The notes under the pieces: model-generated
What the model was told of the DNA's origin: nothing
Database searches by the model: none
The model's input: the letters and a program-made list of their open reading frames with translations, nothing else
Shown: piece by piece, positions 16,815 through 28,080 of the stretch
Layout of the letters: each line of letters begins with the position of its first letter
Numbering within the stretch: the first letter of the stretch is position 1
Translations under genes and position numbers: made by a program
From: [Bacillus] enclensis
Lineage (GTDB): Bacteria; Bacillota; Bacilli; Bacillales; Bacillaceae_B
Reading direction: 5' to 3'
Length of the DNA stretch: 64,000 bases
Assembly (NCBI RefSeq): GCF_001456935.1
Contig: NZ_KQ758482.1
Location: 1,158,249 to 1,222,248, forward strand

Positions 16815-16851
16815 AAAAAGGGATGCCCGTTTAAAGTGGCATCCCTTTTTT
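16815..16851. terminator. Terminator after the 51-aa ORF
   Basis: AAAAAGGGATGCC / GGCATCCCTTTTTT around CGTTTAAAGT. It lies directly downstream of the minus-strand 51-residue ORF and supports its transcription. Confidence 0.88.
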
Positions 16852-16853
16852 GA

Positions 16854-17009
16854 TCATCTGTCGTTTCTTTTCATTTTTTTATGAAAGACAGCTGTCCAGA
16901 CTAAAATATTCAGAAACAATTCTTCCACCCTCTTTCGTATATCTAGGCAGAATCCTTCTCTACCCATAGCGCATTTCTTCTCTTCTCCTGAATGTTCATC
17001 ATATTTCAT
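16854..17009 (-). CDS. 51-aa hypothetical protein
   Basis: ORF from ATG at 17009 to TGA at 16854, starting MKYDEHSGEEKKCAMGREGF, then a short hydrophobic middle (LFLNILVWTAVF) and a basic tail. A GGAGAGGAGA ribosome site precedes it and a perfect terminator abuts the stop, both good signs of a real gene. It lies directly downstream of yrzI on the same strand. Not recognised. Confidence 0.55.
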   Translation of the reverse strand: MKYDEHSGEEKKCAMGREGFCLDIRKRVEELFLNILVWTAVFHKKMKRNDR

Positions 17010-17042
17010 TCTCCTCTCCTTATTTGCTTTCAATCCCGAGCA

Positions 17043-17183
17043 TTAATAGATGTGTGTTGTAAATTGCTGCTTTGTTTTTGTTTGTTCGTAATGCTTCATC
17101 ACGTTGCAGTTATGTTCTGCTTCCTCGAACGATTCTTGTTTCTTTTTAAACGTAACCGTCATGAATAAAAGATTCAGTGTCAT
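17043..17183 (-). CDS. yrzI: YrzI family small protein
   Basis: A 46-residue protein starting MTLNLLFMTVTFKKKQESFE, the hallmark of the Bacillus YrzI small-protein family, which is often multi-copy and linked to sporulation by distribution; function unknown. Ribosome site AAAGGGGTGA. An in-frame GTG/ATG extension upstream is not family-like and was dropped. As in B. subtilis it lies near yrhC. Confidence 0.8.
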   Translation of the reverse strand: MTLNLLFMTVTFKKKQESFEEAEHNCNVMKHYEQTKTKQQFTTHIY

Positions 17184-17255
17184 ACTTATCACCCCTTTCA
17201 AAGCCTTTTTCAGGCAGTAAAAAACCGCACAGAGCTTCCTTTCCCCGCACGGCAC

Positions 17256-17292
17256 AAAAAAGCCGCAGGAAAGTGCATTCTCCCCGCGGCTT
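17256..17292 (-). terminator. Terminator after the 26-aa ORF
   Basis: On the minus strand AAGCCGCGG ... CCTGCGGCTTTTTT: an imperfect stem ending in a T-run, 20 bases beyond the stop of the 26-residue frame. Confidence 0.75.
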
Positions 17293-17312
17293 CATTTAAA
17301 TTATAATCAGAA

Positions 17313-17393
17313 TTAAATGAAATTCATCCCACAAGCGGTCGAATGGTTTAAACGATATTCTGTTGTTTTAAATTTCTTTACAGCAATGATCAT
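17313..17393 (-). CDS. 26-aa micro-ORF
   Basis: Frame from ATG at 17393 to TAA at 17313, starting MIIAVKKFKTTEYRLNHSTA and ending CGMNFI. It has an AAAGGAGG ribosome site 9 bases upstream and its own terminator downstream. No known family. It may be a regulatory leader peptide or a true micro-protein; nothing in the sequence decides. Confidence 0.45.
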   Translation of the reverse strand: MIIAVKKFKTTEYRLNHSTACGMNFI

Positions 17394-17723
17394 TTCCTTC
17401 GACCTCCTTTAGTGTTTTTTTCTTACATTGGTTAGTATATCCAATTCTCCATGAATTGTAAACATTTTCTTTTCAACAAATTTCGATTGATGCAGCATGC
17501 TCTATCATACTATTCCCTTACTTCATATGCGAGGCGGCAGATGCTCTATTTTTAATAAGAATGGGTGATACAAAAAAATGAACCCTTAGAAGGGTCCATT
17601 TTTATGTCCAGCACCATCGCTTTACCAATCGAGACGTTCAGTCCGCCCAATGAAGTCAAAGAACGACTTCACAAGACGGCCCTCCAACGCTTGTCGGTGC
17701 TAAACAAAGCGCTTCCGCTTTTC
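17394..17723. other. Gene-poor stretch between micro-ORFs and yrhC
   Basis: It holds a clear hairpin at 17572-17604 (ATGAACCCT / AGGGTCCAT flanked by A- and T-runs), probably the terminator of the yrrT-yrhC operon, and from about 17620 a degraded sequence resembling the family A palindromic repeat, ending CTTCCGCTTTTCTT. I see no convincing gene in the remainder. Confidence 0.6.
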
Positions 17724-17966
17724 TTATTCATCCACAGACTGCAGATCTTTTTTATATTTTATCGCTTTGGCAAAGAAGATAAGTGACAGTCCAAGTAATA
17801 CGATGGTGCCTGACATCAGGGTCATCGTTTTGATTTCCGTCACGGTTTCTGAGGGAATCACCACACCGAGATACATGAATACACTCAGTGCGAGCAGTGT
17901 GAATCCATACCGCTTGAAGTCATTCATTTTATCTTGCAGTTTCTTCTTATTTAGTGTGTGCTTCAT
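17724..17966 (-). CDS. yrhC: YrhC family small membrane protein
   Basis: An 80-residue protein with a basic N-terminus (MKHTLNKKKLQDKMNDFKRY) and two hydrophobic helices (about 21-40 and 47-67). This is the YrhC family, of unknown function, encoded at the end of the yrrT-mtnN-mccA-mccB operon in B. subtilis; the same place here. It follows mccB after about 100 bases. Confidence 0.85.
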   Translation of the reverse strand: MKHTLNKKKLQDKMNDFKRYGFTLLALSVFMYLGVVIPSETVTEIKTMTLMSGTIVLLGLSLIFFAKAIKYKKDLQSVDE

Positions 17967-18068
17967 TTCGCAATCACCTACTTTTGAACTAGTAATCTCT
18001 CATTCTATGGTAACATATGCAGACAGACAGCCTGCCATGTAATTGATACCAGTTCTTCCAATGGGGAT

Positions 18069-20131
<2,063 letters not shown>

Positions 20132-20156
20132 TCCTATCCCCCCTTTATTCGAAATG

Positions 20157-20268
20157 AAAAAAGCCGACCTGTGCAGCCGATGCTTCCAATTCTTCCATAA
20201 CACACAGCAGTATTACGGCTGCTGTCTGAAGAAGAAAGAGAAAGTGGGGTGCCCGGGTCAGCTTTTTT
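20157..20268. terminator. Long-range hairpin in the mtnN-mccA gap
   Basis: Arms AAAAAAGCCGACC (20157-20169) and GGTCAGCTTTTTT (20256-20268) pair with one wobble, closing an 86-base loop that has its own CAGCAG/CTGCTG hairpin. The outer stem ends in T-runs on both strands, so it can act as a terminator inside the operon, lowering expression of mccA-mccB relative to mtnN, or as part of a switch. Confidence 0.55.
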
Positions 20269-20276
20269 CTCTATGT

Positions 20277-20969
20277 TTATATGGATTCCACTATGTTCAT
20301 TACCATCTTGGCAGAGTGCAGGGCTGCTTTCTCCAGGTACTGCTCGAAGGAGACGTCTGATTCCTTCCCTGCAATGTCTGATAAAGACCTGATGATCACG
20401 AACGGGACCCCGAATTGATGGGCTACCTGCGCGATCGCAGCTGCTTCCATTTCAACGGCCTGAAGGCCTGTGAATTTATCACGGATCGCTTCAACGCGTG
20501 CAGGATCATTCATGAATGAGTCACCTGTTGCGATCAAGCCCGATACGACCTGGGCATCGCCCAGTTCACGCACACTTTCCACTGCGGCTTTCTTCAGCTT
20601 TTCATCAGCAGTGAATGCAGCCGGCAGCTGTGGAACCTGCCCGTATTCGTATCCGAACGCAGTAACATCTACATCGTGATGGCGAACTTCTGTGGAAATG
20701 ACGACATCACCCACATTCAGTGAAGGATCGAATCCTCCAGCTGACCCGGTATTGATGATGGCGTCCGGTTTAAAGTGTTGCAGCAATACAGCCGTGGACA
20801 TTGCGGCGTTTACCTTTCCGATTCCTGAACGGAGAAGGATTACTTCTTTCCCTTTCATGGTTCCGCTTGTATATTCACACCCGGCAATCGTTTCGGTTTG
20901 CGGATTTGTAATGTTTTCTCTAAGTAAAGCTACTTCTTCTTCCATTGCTCCAATGATGGCGATTCTCAC
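20277..20969 (-). CDS. mtnN: MtnN, MTA/SAH nucleosidase
   Basis: A 230-residue hydrolase that splits adenine from methylthioadenosine and S-adenosylhomocysteine. Visible: N-terminal [16 protein letters not shown] with the catalytic Glu, [26 protein letters not shown], the substrate segment [11 protein letters not shown] and the catalytic Asp in RSLSDIAG. It supplies the homocysteine branch used by MccA. Confidence 0.96.
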   Translation of the reverse strand: MRIAIIGAMEEEVALLRENITNPQTETIAGCEYTSGTMKGKEVILLRSGIGKVNAAMSTAVLLQHFKPDAIINTGSAGGFDPSLNVGDVVISTEVRHHDVDVTAFGYEYGQVPQLPAAFTADEKLKKAAVESVRELGDAQVVSGLIATGDSFMNDPARVEAIRDKFTGLQAVEMEAAAIAQVAHQFGVPFVIIRSLSDIAGKESDVSFEQYLEKAALHSAKMVMNIVESI

Positions 20970-20983
20970 ATTAAAACCTCTTT

Positions 20984-21622
20984 CTATTGTTTAGTCGCCT
21001 CCATGATCCAGACAAAGTTGTTAATCTGCCGGAAATGAACGGAAAACCCCTCTGAAGTCAATAAACTTTCCAGGACATCGAGCGTTGTATAATATTCCCG
21101 TTTCAAATCTTCTGCAAGATTCAGAAAGCCTTTATCCAAAGCTTGATCTATGGCGGCCTGATAGTGCTGCTTCGTTTCAAACATCGTATCAGCAAATACT
21201 ATTTTACCACCTTGTGCAAGCAAGTTTCCATAAATGCTAAAGGCTTTTCCTTTTTCTTCGTCGGTCAAATGATGAAAAGCATATGTGCTGACAATCGTGT
21301 CCGCCCCTTCATCCAGTTTGAATTCCAGGAAATCCCCGTCTAAAAACGGGACTCTCTCCCCGAGCTTCTGCTGCCCGATCAGTCTCATCTCCGGGGAAGG
21401 TTCAAACGGAATCACGTTCAAGCCCGCTTCAGCCAGCTTTTCTGTCAGATTTCCTGTACCTGGCCCGAATTCGACTACCGTGCCTTGTGATAGAGATACG
21501 ACTTCCTCGAGAATTTCCTCATATTTTTCAAAGACTGCCTTGTACTCGGCATCTTTCCCTGCGACCGCATCATCGTATGAATCCGCCCAGTCTCCGAACA
21601 GATCCAAGAATTCTCTTCCCAT
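20984..21622 (-). CDS. yrrT: YrrT, SAM-dependent methyltransferase
   Basis: A 212-residue class I methyltransferase (motif [16 protein letters not shown]) heading the methionine-to-cysteine operon. The substrate is unknown. [17 protein letters not shown] is the family N-terminus, so ATG at 21622 was taken over GTG at 21631. The minus-strand promoter region includes ATAGGAATTATAA near 21650, which recalls CymR-box fragments, but I cannot score it. Confidence 0.88.
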   Translation of the reverse strand: MGREFLDLFGDWADSYDDAVAGKDAEYKAVFEKYEEILEEVVSLSQGTVVEFGPGTGNLTEKLAEAGLNVIPFEPSPEMRLIGQQKLGERVPFLDGDFLEFKLDEGADTIVSTYAFHHLTDEEKGKAFSIYGNLLAQGGKIVFADTMFETKQHYQAAIDQALDKGFLNLAEDLKREYYTTLDVLESLLTSEGFSVHFRQINNFVWIMEATKQ

Positions 21623-21809
21623 CCTAAGCACCCCAGTTTTAAATAAAGTTTATAATTCCTATCAATATACTATGAATTATTTTTAAAACTGTTATTAAAT
21701 TATCATATACCTATGACAATTTCAACAATTATAAATTGTAAAAATAGCGATTGCACTCTAAAATGGGAGTGGAACAGTTTGAAAATGACGTGATACAGGA
21801 GGAATACCC

Positions 21810-22016
21810 ATGAATATTTCATTCGATTTAATTCAAGATAAAGTGGAGTTCTTCGAAGCCGATCGATTACAGATCCTCGAGAAAAAAATAGAAGAACAAA
21901 TCGAACACAACAAAGCGATCATGCTCGGCGTACATTCCGTTCAGCATCAAGTCGCGATTGATGATAATGGAAGAAGATACTACACAGCCGCCGTCCATTT
22001 CAAGGTGAATAAATAA
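21810..22016 (+). CDS. yrzA: YrzA family small protein (DUF2536)
   Basis: A 68-residue protein beginning MNISFDLIQDKVEFFEADRL, with an internal helical stretch and a C-terminal strand pair (HQVAIDDNGRRYYTAAVHF). It matches the Bacillus YrzA family, of unknown role, in its usual place between yrrT and yrrS but on the opposite strand. Ribosome site AGGAGGA. Its stop is followed at once by the tandem repeat block. Confidence 0.83.
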   Translation: MNISFDLIQDKVEFFEADRLQILEKKIEEQIEHNKAIMLGVHSVQHQVAIDDNGRRYYTAAVHFKVNK

Positions 22017-22329
22017 AAAAAGCGGAGGGGCTTTGCTCAGAGGCTTATGACATGTGCCTCTAAGCCCGCAACTGGACAATCGAAAAGCGGAGGCGGCTTG
22101 ATCAGGAGCGACAAGCATAAGATGAACTTACCGGAAAGGCGCACTTTGCGTTTTTGGTAAGTTTATCTTATGACCTCGAGCTCCTAGCCTCCTCAGCTGG
22201 ACAATAAGAAAAGCGAAGGCGGCTCGCTTAGAGACGACAAGCATATGACGAGAGCCCCGGAAAGGCGTTTTTTGCCTTTTGGGGGCTCTTGGCTTATGAC
22301 CTCGAGTCTCTAGCCGCCGCAGCTGGACA
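22017..22329. repeat. Three tandem family A palindromic repeats
   Basis: Units at about 22017-22078 (62 bp, centre missing), 22082-22203 (122 bp) and 22208-22329 (122 bp), each beginning AAAAGCGGAGG-like and ending (G)CTGGACA. Each full unit is a long imperfect hairpin whose inner stem is AAAGGCG/CGCCTTT-like. No coding sequence is seen. The same 122-bp unit occurs in the composite repeats at 37325, 52209 and (inverted) 53426. Confidence 0.85.
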
Positions 22330-22370
22330 GAAAAAAGCTCCGGGCATTACTCCCCGGAGCTTTCTTCTGC

Positions 22371-23099
22371 TTAATCTTTATCGTTTTCTTTCAGTTCTTC
22401 AACTTTTGTCGGCTGCCATCCTTGTCCGTCTACCCACTGCAGGTATACGCGATAAGCCGTGGCACCGCCCTTTTCAGTCACGGTACCGATGGATTTTTGC
22501 GGTCCGCCGTTACCTTCGATGAACCATACCGTCATGTTGTCCTGAGGAATGCCGGTTGCATAGGATAGAGCTTTCTCTTTTTCCTGCCAATCGACACTGC
22601 CCGTCTCGTATGAAGACACATGATCCCCTGACTGCTCAGTTCCGACAGGCTCCCAATCAGGATGCACAATCGTTTTTGACACATTTGGTTCGGTGCCTTC
22701 TTCTACCTGAGCATTACTGTCGTCAAGGGCAACAGATTTCTTCTCCCCTGATGCCTCTTCTTTCTCTTCTTCTTCTTTGTCTTTATCTTCTTCTTTATTT
22801 TTATCTTTTTCTTTATCATCTTCTGTTTCGGTTGATTCCTCATTCATGGAAACTGAGTCGTCATCATTTTTTTGACCCGTTTTTTTCTCTTTATTATCTT
22901 TGTCTGCACTGTTTTCAGTGGTGTTTTCGCCGCTGTTTTCAACACTTGTCGATGCCTTATCTTTATCTGAATCGTTACCTGTCAGAATCGTCGCGCCTAC
23001 AACGACGATCAAGAGGACAACAACAGCGATTGCTATGTTTAAGACTGTATTGGTTTTATTTTTAGAGCGTCGGTCTAACCGAGAATTATATTTCGCCAT
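22371..23099 (-). CDS. yrrS: YrrS family membrane protein (DUF1510)
   Basis: A 242-residue protein with a basic N-terminus (MAKYNSRLDRRSKNKTN), one membrane helix (about 20-40), a long acidic Lys/Glu/Asp/Ser-rich low-complexity linker (about 45-140) and a compact C-terminal domain (WQEKEKALSYATGIPQDN onward). It is the DUF1510/YrrS family, neighbour of a penicillin-binding protein as in B. subtilis; a role in the envelope is likely but unproven. ATG at 23099 follows AGGAGGGA. Confidence 0.88.
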   Translation of the reverse strand: MAKYNSRLDRRSKNKTNTVLNIAIAVVVLLIVVVGATILTGNDSDKDKASTSVENSGENTTENSADKDNKEKKTGQKNDDDSVSMNEESTETEDDKEKDKNKEEDKDKEEEEKEEASGEKKSVALDDSNAQVEEGTEPNVSKTIVHPDWEPVGTEQSGDHVSSYETGSVDWQEKEKALSYATGIPQDNMTVWFIEGNGGPQKSIGTVTEKGGATAYRVYLQWVDGQGWQPTKVEELKENDKD

Positions 23100-23230
23100 A
23101 AGACTCCCTCCTATTATCCTAAACATTTTAACATGATAGAGTCTGAAGAATAAAGCGAAACATATACCATCTTAAGTACCATTTTCTAAGTTCCGGCGAT
23201 AAATGACCTCTTAGGAACGGGAAGTTTTAC

Positions 23231-24973
23231 TCATTCTCGGAGTTTATGGACAGCATCCACACTGTCTTTGAAAATCGGGTAGATGCCGCCTTCATCGATG
23301 TGAACATCCATATTGACAGCGACGAGCGCATATTTTGGATTTTCAAATGGAAAGTAACCTGCAAACCATTTATTATACAATTCCCTGCCTTCACTCTCTT
23401 TCCCTGTCTGGGCCGTTCCGGTTTTGCCGGCAATCGGGTAAAGGGCGGTGTCCAGGTAAGGGGCGGTGCCTTCCGGCGAATTGACGACCCCACGCAAATA
23501 CTGCTGAAGCTTCATGGCCGTAAATGGAGTGATCTTCTCTCCTTCCATCTTCTTTCGTGGAAAAGAAAACATGCTTGTCCCGTTTTGATAATCGATGGAC
23601 GTCGCTGCATTGACCATATACTTTTCTCCTCCCCTTGCGATGGTTGCCATCATATTGGCGAGTCCGAGCGGAGTCACCCTTACTTCCCGCTGCCCGATTC
23701 CGGTTTGAGCGATGTAATTCAGATCTTTGCGCTCATCATCTGAGACAAAGACCCTTCCTTTGCTTACCGGCAGCTGTGAGAATTCCTCATAATGGAACAC
23801 ATTCCCTTTCCAAGCGATGTCCCCCAATAGACCGAGCTTTCCTGCGTATTCTTCAAGGGAGTACGGGTCTTTTACCACAAGTTCTTTGGCAAGGTCGGCG
23901 AAAGTCCTGTTGCAGCTGACAGCGATGCTCGACTTAATATTAATCATGCCGTGCGGCTTTTCAGCAGGGGCTCCATAGATACCTTCATCACAGTTGAACA
24001 TCCTGGATTCATCGACAATCCCTTCATCCATCGCAGCCGCAGCCACGACAGTCTTAAAAACGGAACCCGGCGCCAGTGCTTTCAGCATGTAATTATCCGC
24101 TCCCCCGCTGAAGGGGTCACTGCTTTTCATAGTCGGACGTGAAACATCCGCAAGTATCTGACTATTTTCTATATCCAGCAGGAGCAGGCCGCCTTTTTCA
24201 ATTTTGTACCGATCTGCCACCTCTTCCAATGCTTGCTGAATGTCCATGTCGATGGTCGTTTTGACATTGAGGGGATAAAACGGATTGGCAGGAGCCAGAT
24301 ACTTCACATCTGCCCCGAATAAAGGTCCCCCGTTTGCATCAACGTGATAGATCAATTTTGACTGTTCTTCTGAAATCAGCCATTCATCAAAGATTTCCTG
24401 CATGCCTGTCACACCTATCTTCTGGTGTATCCCTTTCACTCTATCAGGATAACGTTCATGAAACTCCTCAGTGTTTTCACCCGTTATGCCAATCAGCTGA
24501 GATGCAGGGATCGTTCCGCTCTTGAATTTCCTCGTAACGGCAAATACACCTTGTATCTTCAGCCCGTTGATTTCATTCATCTGTTCTTCAGAAAGCTGAA
24601 ACGCCTCTTTCCCACCGAATACAATCGGTCCTTTAGCTTGTTCAATTTTGGTTTCAATGATTTCAGGAGTCACGTGGATGATACGCGCCACTTCCTCAAC
24701 CGGCCAATCCATCCTTTTCAAAAATGGAAATAAGACCAGCACGTTTTTCTCCTGGAACGTAAGCGGCTTCCCATTGCGGTCAAGAAACTGCCCTCTGCCT
24801 TCATCTATGACGAGCTGCTGCGTGCGCTGGGCCACACTCTCTTCAATCAGATTGATTTTGTGCTTGGAGAACGACTCTGTCTGGAATAACTGGAGCTGCA
24901 TCAATCTGGCAGACAGCAGTATAATCCCTAGAAGCAGCATGATGCTGAGCCATCTGATCCGTTTTCGTATCAT
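23231..24973 (-). CDS. pbpI: PbpI, class B penicillin-binding protein
   Basis: A 580-residue class B PBP (transpeptidase). One N-terminal membrane anchor (about 8-24), a non-penicillin-binding domain, then the transpeptidase with the active-site SVFK (in LAPGSVFKTV, near residue 305), SCN (AVSCNRTF) and KTGTAQ near the end. In B. subtilis the orthologue (YrrR, PBP4b) is linked to sporulation. It is preceded by a 500-base intergenic region with tandem repeats. Confidence 0.93.
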   Translation of the reverse strand: MIRKRIRWLSIMLLLGIILLSARLMQLQLFQTESFSKHKINLIEESVAQRTQQLVIDEGRGQFLDRNGKPLTFQEKNVLVLFPFLKRMDWPVEEVARIIHVTPEIIETKIEQAKGPIVFGGKEAFQLSEEQMNEINGLKIQGVFAVTRKFKSGTIPASQLIGITGENTEEFHERYPDRVKGIHQKIGVTGMQEIFDEWLISEEQSKLIYHVDANGGPLFGADVKYLAPANPFYPLNVKTTIDMDIQQALEEVADRYKIEKGGLLLLDIENSQILADVSRPTMKSSDPFSGGADNYMLKALAPGSVFKTVVAAAAMDEGIVDESRMFNCDEGIYGAPAEKPHGMINIKSSIAVSCNRTFADLAKELVVKDPYSLEEYAGKLGLLGDIAWKGNVFHYEEFSQLPVSKGRVFVSDDERKDLNYIAQTGIGQREVRVTPLGLANMMATIARGGEKYMVNAATSIDYQNGTSMFSFPRKKMEGEKITPFTAMKLQQYLRGVVNSPEGTAPYLDTALYPIAGKTGTAQTGKESEGRELYNKWFAGYFPFENPKYALVAVNMDVHIDEGGIYPIFKDSVDAVHKLRE

Positions 24974-25140
24974 CCGTCTTCACCTCGTCTACATTGTTGA
25001 CGAGATTTTAAAGTTCTAACCGTTGCGTGTAAGTATGGGACCTACTAGAATCCGGGAGTCCGATAGGAAGGATTTGGGATGGTGTGGGGACCTAAGTGTA
25101 GGAACCTAAATTAGAATAATTATTATAAGATCATAAATCA

Positions 25141-25240
25141 GGATTTGGGATCGTATTTTCTGATTTAGGATTGTATTTTTTGATGTAGGACTGTATTTTG
25201 TGAATCAGGATCGTATTCTCCGAATTAGGATCATATTTGC
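25141..25240. repeat. Five 20-bp tandem repeats
   Basis: Exactly five 20-base units in register, of the pattern tgAatTAGGATcgTATTTTc, with 3-6 differences between units. They lie in the 24974-25473 gap, upstream of pbpI and downstream of greA. The sequence on either side (25040-25140) has further partial units (GGGATTTGGGAT, CCTAAGTG). No gene is seen in the gap. Confidence 0.9.
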
Positions 25241-25423
25241 TCTTCCTAATAGATTTATCACCTTGCAAAGGATGGATAAAGAGACGAAAAACTTACAAAC
25301 CGTGAAAATATGCACCAACTTGTATAGATTCCTTTAATATTGCTTCTATTTCCAGCATTTTTCGAATGATGCAGCTGATTTATCCACTAAGAGTTTCATT
25401 ACAACAAACATTAGATAACTCTG

Positions 25424-25458
25424 CAAAAAAAAGAAAGAAACCCTGTAAGAGTTTCTTC
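25424..25458 (-). terminator. Terminator after greA
   Basis: On the minus strand AAGAAACTC, loop, GGGTTTCTT followed by TCTTTTTTTT, 16 bases after the greA stop. Confidence 0.75.
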
Positions 25459-25473
25459 CTCATTCAAAATCAA

Positions 25474-25950
25474 TCAGCTTACTTCCACAATCTTGACGCT
25501 CATTTCCCCGCCAGGAGTCTGAACGGAAACTTTTTCGCCTACTTTGTGGCCAAGAAGGCTTTTCGCGATAGGGGAATCATTGGAGATTTTCCCTTCGAAT
25601 GGATCTGCTTCCGCACTTCCGACGATTGTGTATGTTTCTTCGTCACCGTCAGGCAATTCAACGAACGTGACTTTCTTACCCAACTGGACTGTATCTGAAT
25701 TCATGTCATCTTCCTGGATGATCTTGGCGTTCCTGATCATGTTTTCGAGCGTTGAGATACGGCCTTCCACGAATGCCTGCTCGTCTTTCGCTGCATCATA
25801 CTCTGAGTTCTCGGAAAGGTCTCCGAAACTTCTGGCGATTTTGATGCGCTCCACTACTTCCTTACGTTTTACCGTTTTAAGATTTTCTAATTCTTTCTCT
25901 AATTTTTCTTTACCCTCTAATGTCATCGGGTATACTTTTTCTGTACTCAT
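25474..25950 (-). CDS. greA: GreA, transcript cleavage factor
   Basis: A 158-residue factor that rescues backtracked RNA polymerase by stimulating transcript cleavage. The coiled-coil N-terminal domain carries the acidic tip [17 protein letters not shown] (catalytic Asp/Glu), followed by the C-terminal FKBP-like domain ending [24 protein letters not shown] at 25950 follows GAGGGTC; the in-frame ATG at 25962 is less likely. Confidence 0.96.
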   Translation of the reverse strand: MSTEKVYPMTLEGKEKLEKELENLKTVKRKEVVERIKIARSFGDLSENSEYDAAKDEQAFVEGRISTLENMIRNAKIIQEDDMNSDTVQLGKKVTFVELPDGDEETYTIVGSAEADPFEGKISNDSPIAKSLLGHKVGEKVSVQTPGGEMSVKIVEVS

Positions 25951-26020
25951 GACCCTCTTCACTCCTTAACTGTCTTAAAGCTTCCCAGGCTTTAGTATGT
26001 AGTGCTTCATGATGTCTTGA

Positions 26021-26095
26021 AAATGTAAAGGCAGGGAATGAAGGGACTGGTACTTCACCTTCATTCCCCGGCACCTTTACATTTTGGGAATTAAA
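26021..26095. terminator. Long perfect-arm hairpin between greA and udk
   Basis: AAATGTAAAGG(C)AGGGAATGAAGG pairs with CCTTCATTCCCCGGCACCTTTACATTT across a 14-base loop. The arms are unusually long for a terminator; the trailing T-run on the minus strand is short. It ends the udk transcript unless read through into greA. Confidence 0.65.
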
Positions 26096-26123
26096 CCTAT
26101 ATATGTTTATCTATGTTATCGTA

Positions 26124-26759
26124 TTACAAAAATGACTTTTGTTCAAGAATTGTTTGAATTTTTGTTACCATTAAATCGATTGCCACGTGATTATGACCGC
26201 CCTCAGGGATGATGACATCTGCATAACGTTTAGTCGGTTCGATGAATTGGTTATGCATCGGGCGCACCACCGTGATGTATTGATCGATCACTGAATCGAT
26301 TGAACGGCCTCTTTCTTTAATGTCTCGCAGCATCCTTCTGATGATGCGGAGATCGGCATCCGTATCGACATAAAGCTTGATATCCATTAAGTTGCGCAAT
26401 CTTTCATCTTCTAATACTAAAATTCCTTCTAAAATGATGACATCCTTCGATACAACCGTTATGGTCTCATCTGACCTGGTGTGCATTTTATAGTCATACA
26501 CCGGCTTCTCGACGGTCTGGTGGTTGAGAAGTTCATTTAAATGCTCAATAAGAAGATCATTATCGAATGCAAGGGGATGATCATAATTGGTCTTCAACCG
26601 CTCTTCGAAAGGCAGGTGGGATTGATCTTTATAATAATAATCCTGTTGCAGCATTAAAATCGAGTGTCCCTGGAACTGCTCATAAATGGCTTTTGTCACA
26701 CTTGTCTTTCCAGACCCCGAACCTCCTGCCACACCAATAACAACGGGTTTATGTTTCAT
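26124..26759 (-). CDS. udk: Udk, uridine kinase
   Basis: A 211-residue pyrimidine salvage kinase (uridine/cytidine to UMP/CMP). P-loop [30 protein letters not shown] (substrate segment), NYDHPLAFD and the lid [21 protein letters not shown] are intact. It starts 5 bases after the stop of trhP2, so it belongs to the trmR-trhP operon. Confidence 0.96.
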   Translation of the reverse strand: MKHKPVVIGVAGGSGSGKTSVTKAIYEQFQGHSILMLQQDYYYKDQSHLPFEERLKTNYDHPLAFDNDLLIEHLNELLNHQTVEKPVYDYKMHTRSDETITVVSKDVIILEGILVLEDERLRNLMDIKLYVDTDADLRIIRRMLRDIKERGRSIDSVIDQYITVVRPMHNQFIEPTKRYADVIIPEGGHNHVAIDLMVTKIQTILEQKSFL

Positions 26760-26764
26760 AATAA

Positions 26765-28042
26765 TTATTTGTTCTCCTTTCGCATCATGTTGTCAGCGTA
26801 AACTCTCTGATCAACTTTGAACTTCACAATTTGAAGCGGATGGCGTGCAACGTCCATCTCATTTCCTTTTTCATCCCACATCTGTCCGATCACTTGAGTG
26901 AAATTGGAAATCTCAGGCCCGAAAAACTCCACTTCCTGTCCGGATTTAAAATGATTCCTCTGCTGCAGAGTGACGATTCCTGTATCCTCATCGTAATCAA
27001 GCACCAGTCCGACGAATTCAAAATTCGTATTCTTTTTATCATGAACTCCGAACATCTGCTCTTTGAACCCAGGGACGCCCTCGAAGAAAGCAGGGGCTGC
27101 TTCCCGGTTGGCGCATTTTTCGAGTTCTTCAAGCCATTCTTTCCTGATTTTGAAGTTGTCCGGATCTTTACAGTATTCATCGATGACCTTGCGATAGACG
27201 CTCACCACTGTTGCAACATAATGGATCGATTTCATGCGCCCCTCGATTTTAAGACTGTCGATTCCGAGTTCTATCATTCTTGGAATGGATTCAACGAGCT
27301 TCAGATCTTTTGGACTCATGGCGAAAGGAGCATCGTTTTCACTGAATAAAGCTTGTTCATCACTGCCTTCAAGCTGATAGAGATCATAATCCCACCGGCA
27401 GGATTGACAGCATCCACCCCTGTTTGAATCACGCGCTGTCATATGATTGCTCAATGTACAGCGGCCTGAATAGGCAATGCACATGGCTCCATGGATGAAA
27501 GTCTCGATTTCGATATCCACTTTTTCCTTCATCTCACGGATTTCTTCACCACTTGTTTCACGCGCCAATACAACGCGGTCAAGTCCTTCTTCTTTCCAGA
27601 ACTGCACTGCTTTCCAGTTCGACAAACTTTGCTGGGTGCTTAAATGGACTTCGACTTTCGGGGCCACACGCCTGCAGGTCTCGATGATAAGTGGATCTGC
27701 GACGATAATACCTGCAACCCCTGCTTCCTGGAGGCCCATCAAATATTCTTCAAGGCCATCCATATTTTCATTATGAGCGAAGATATTTGTCGTTACATAG
27801 ATCTTTGCATCATACTTTTTGGCAAACTCCACGCCCTCTTTCATTTCTTCCAATGTGAAATTTCCTGCATTCGAGCGGAGACCGAACTCCTGACCGCCGA
27901 TATAAACTGCATCCGCGCCATAATGCACGGCAATTTTCAATTTTTCAAGATTACCTGCAGGAGCCAATAACTCCGGTTTCTTCACGATAACACGTTTACC
28001 GTCAACAACGTTAGAGATTGGTTCTTTTACAACCATGGTCAA
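26765..28042 (-). CDS. trhP2: TrhP2, U32 peptidase-family tRNA hydroxylation protein
   Basis: A 425-residue U32-family protein (YrrO in B. subtilis). With TrhP1 it hydroxylates wobble uridine (ho5U34) in a prephenate-dependent reaction. Motifs: [27 protein letters not shown], the family signature [20 protein letters not shown] and the cysteines of [10 protein letters not shown], a probable Fe-S site. The start is probably TTG at 28042 (7 bases after GGAGG); ATG at 28036 is the alternative. Confidence 0.92.
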   Translation of the reverse strand: MTMVVKEPISNVVDGKRVIVKKPELLAPAGNLEKLKIAVHYGADAVYIGGQEFGLRSNAGNFTLEEMKEGVEFAKKYDAKIYVTTNIFAHNENMDGLEEYLMGLQEAGVAGIIVADPLIIETCRRVAPKVEVHLSTQQSLSNWKAVQFWKEEGLDRVVLARETSGEEIREMKEKVDIEIETFIHGAMCIAYSGRCTLSNHMTARDSNRGGCCQSCRWDYDLYQLEGSDEQALFSENDAPFAMSPKDLKLVESIPRMIELGIDSLKIEGRMKSIHYVATVVSVYRKVIDEYCKDPDNFKIRKEWLEELEKCANREAAPAFFEGVPGFKEQMFGVHDKKNTNFEFVGLVLDYDEDTGIVTLQQRNHFKSGQEVEFFGPEISNFTQVIGQMWDEKGNEMDVARHPLQIVKFKVDQRVYADNMMRKENK

Positions 28043-28080
28043 CGTAACTCCTCCGTTCTTTCCATCTTTCAAATGTCTGA

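Noticed and set aside
17565..17786. 73-codon plus-strand frame over the yrhC terminator
   Set aside because: It starts inside a terminator hairpin, crosses a degraded repeat and overlaps yrhC antisense.
22017..22329. CRISPR array
   Set aside because: Units are whole 122-bp palindromes head to tail without unique spacers, and no cas genes are present.
22556..23065. 169-codon plus-strand frame opposite yrrS
   Set aside because: Arises from the Lys/Glu-rich low-complexity region of yrrS read antisense (Leu/Phe/Ser-rich); no family features.
25141..25240. CRISPR array
   Set aside because: Contiguous 20-base units with no spacers.
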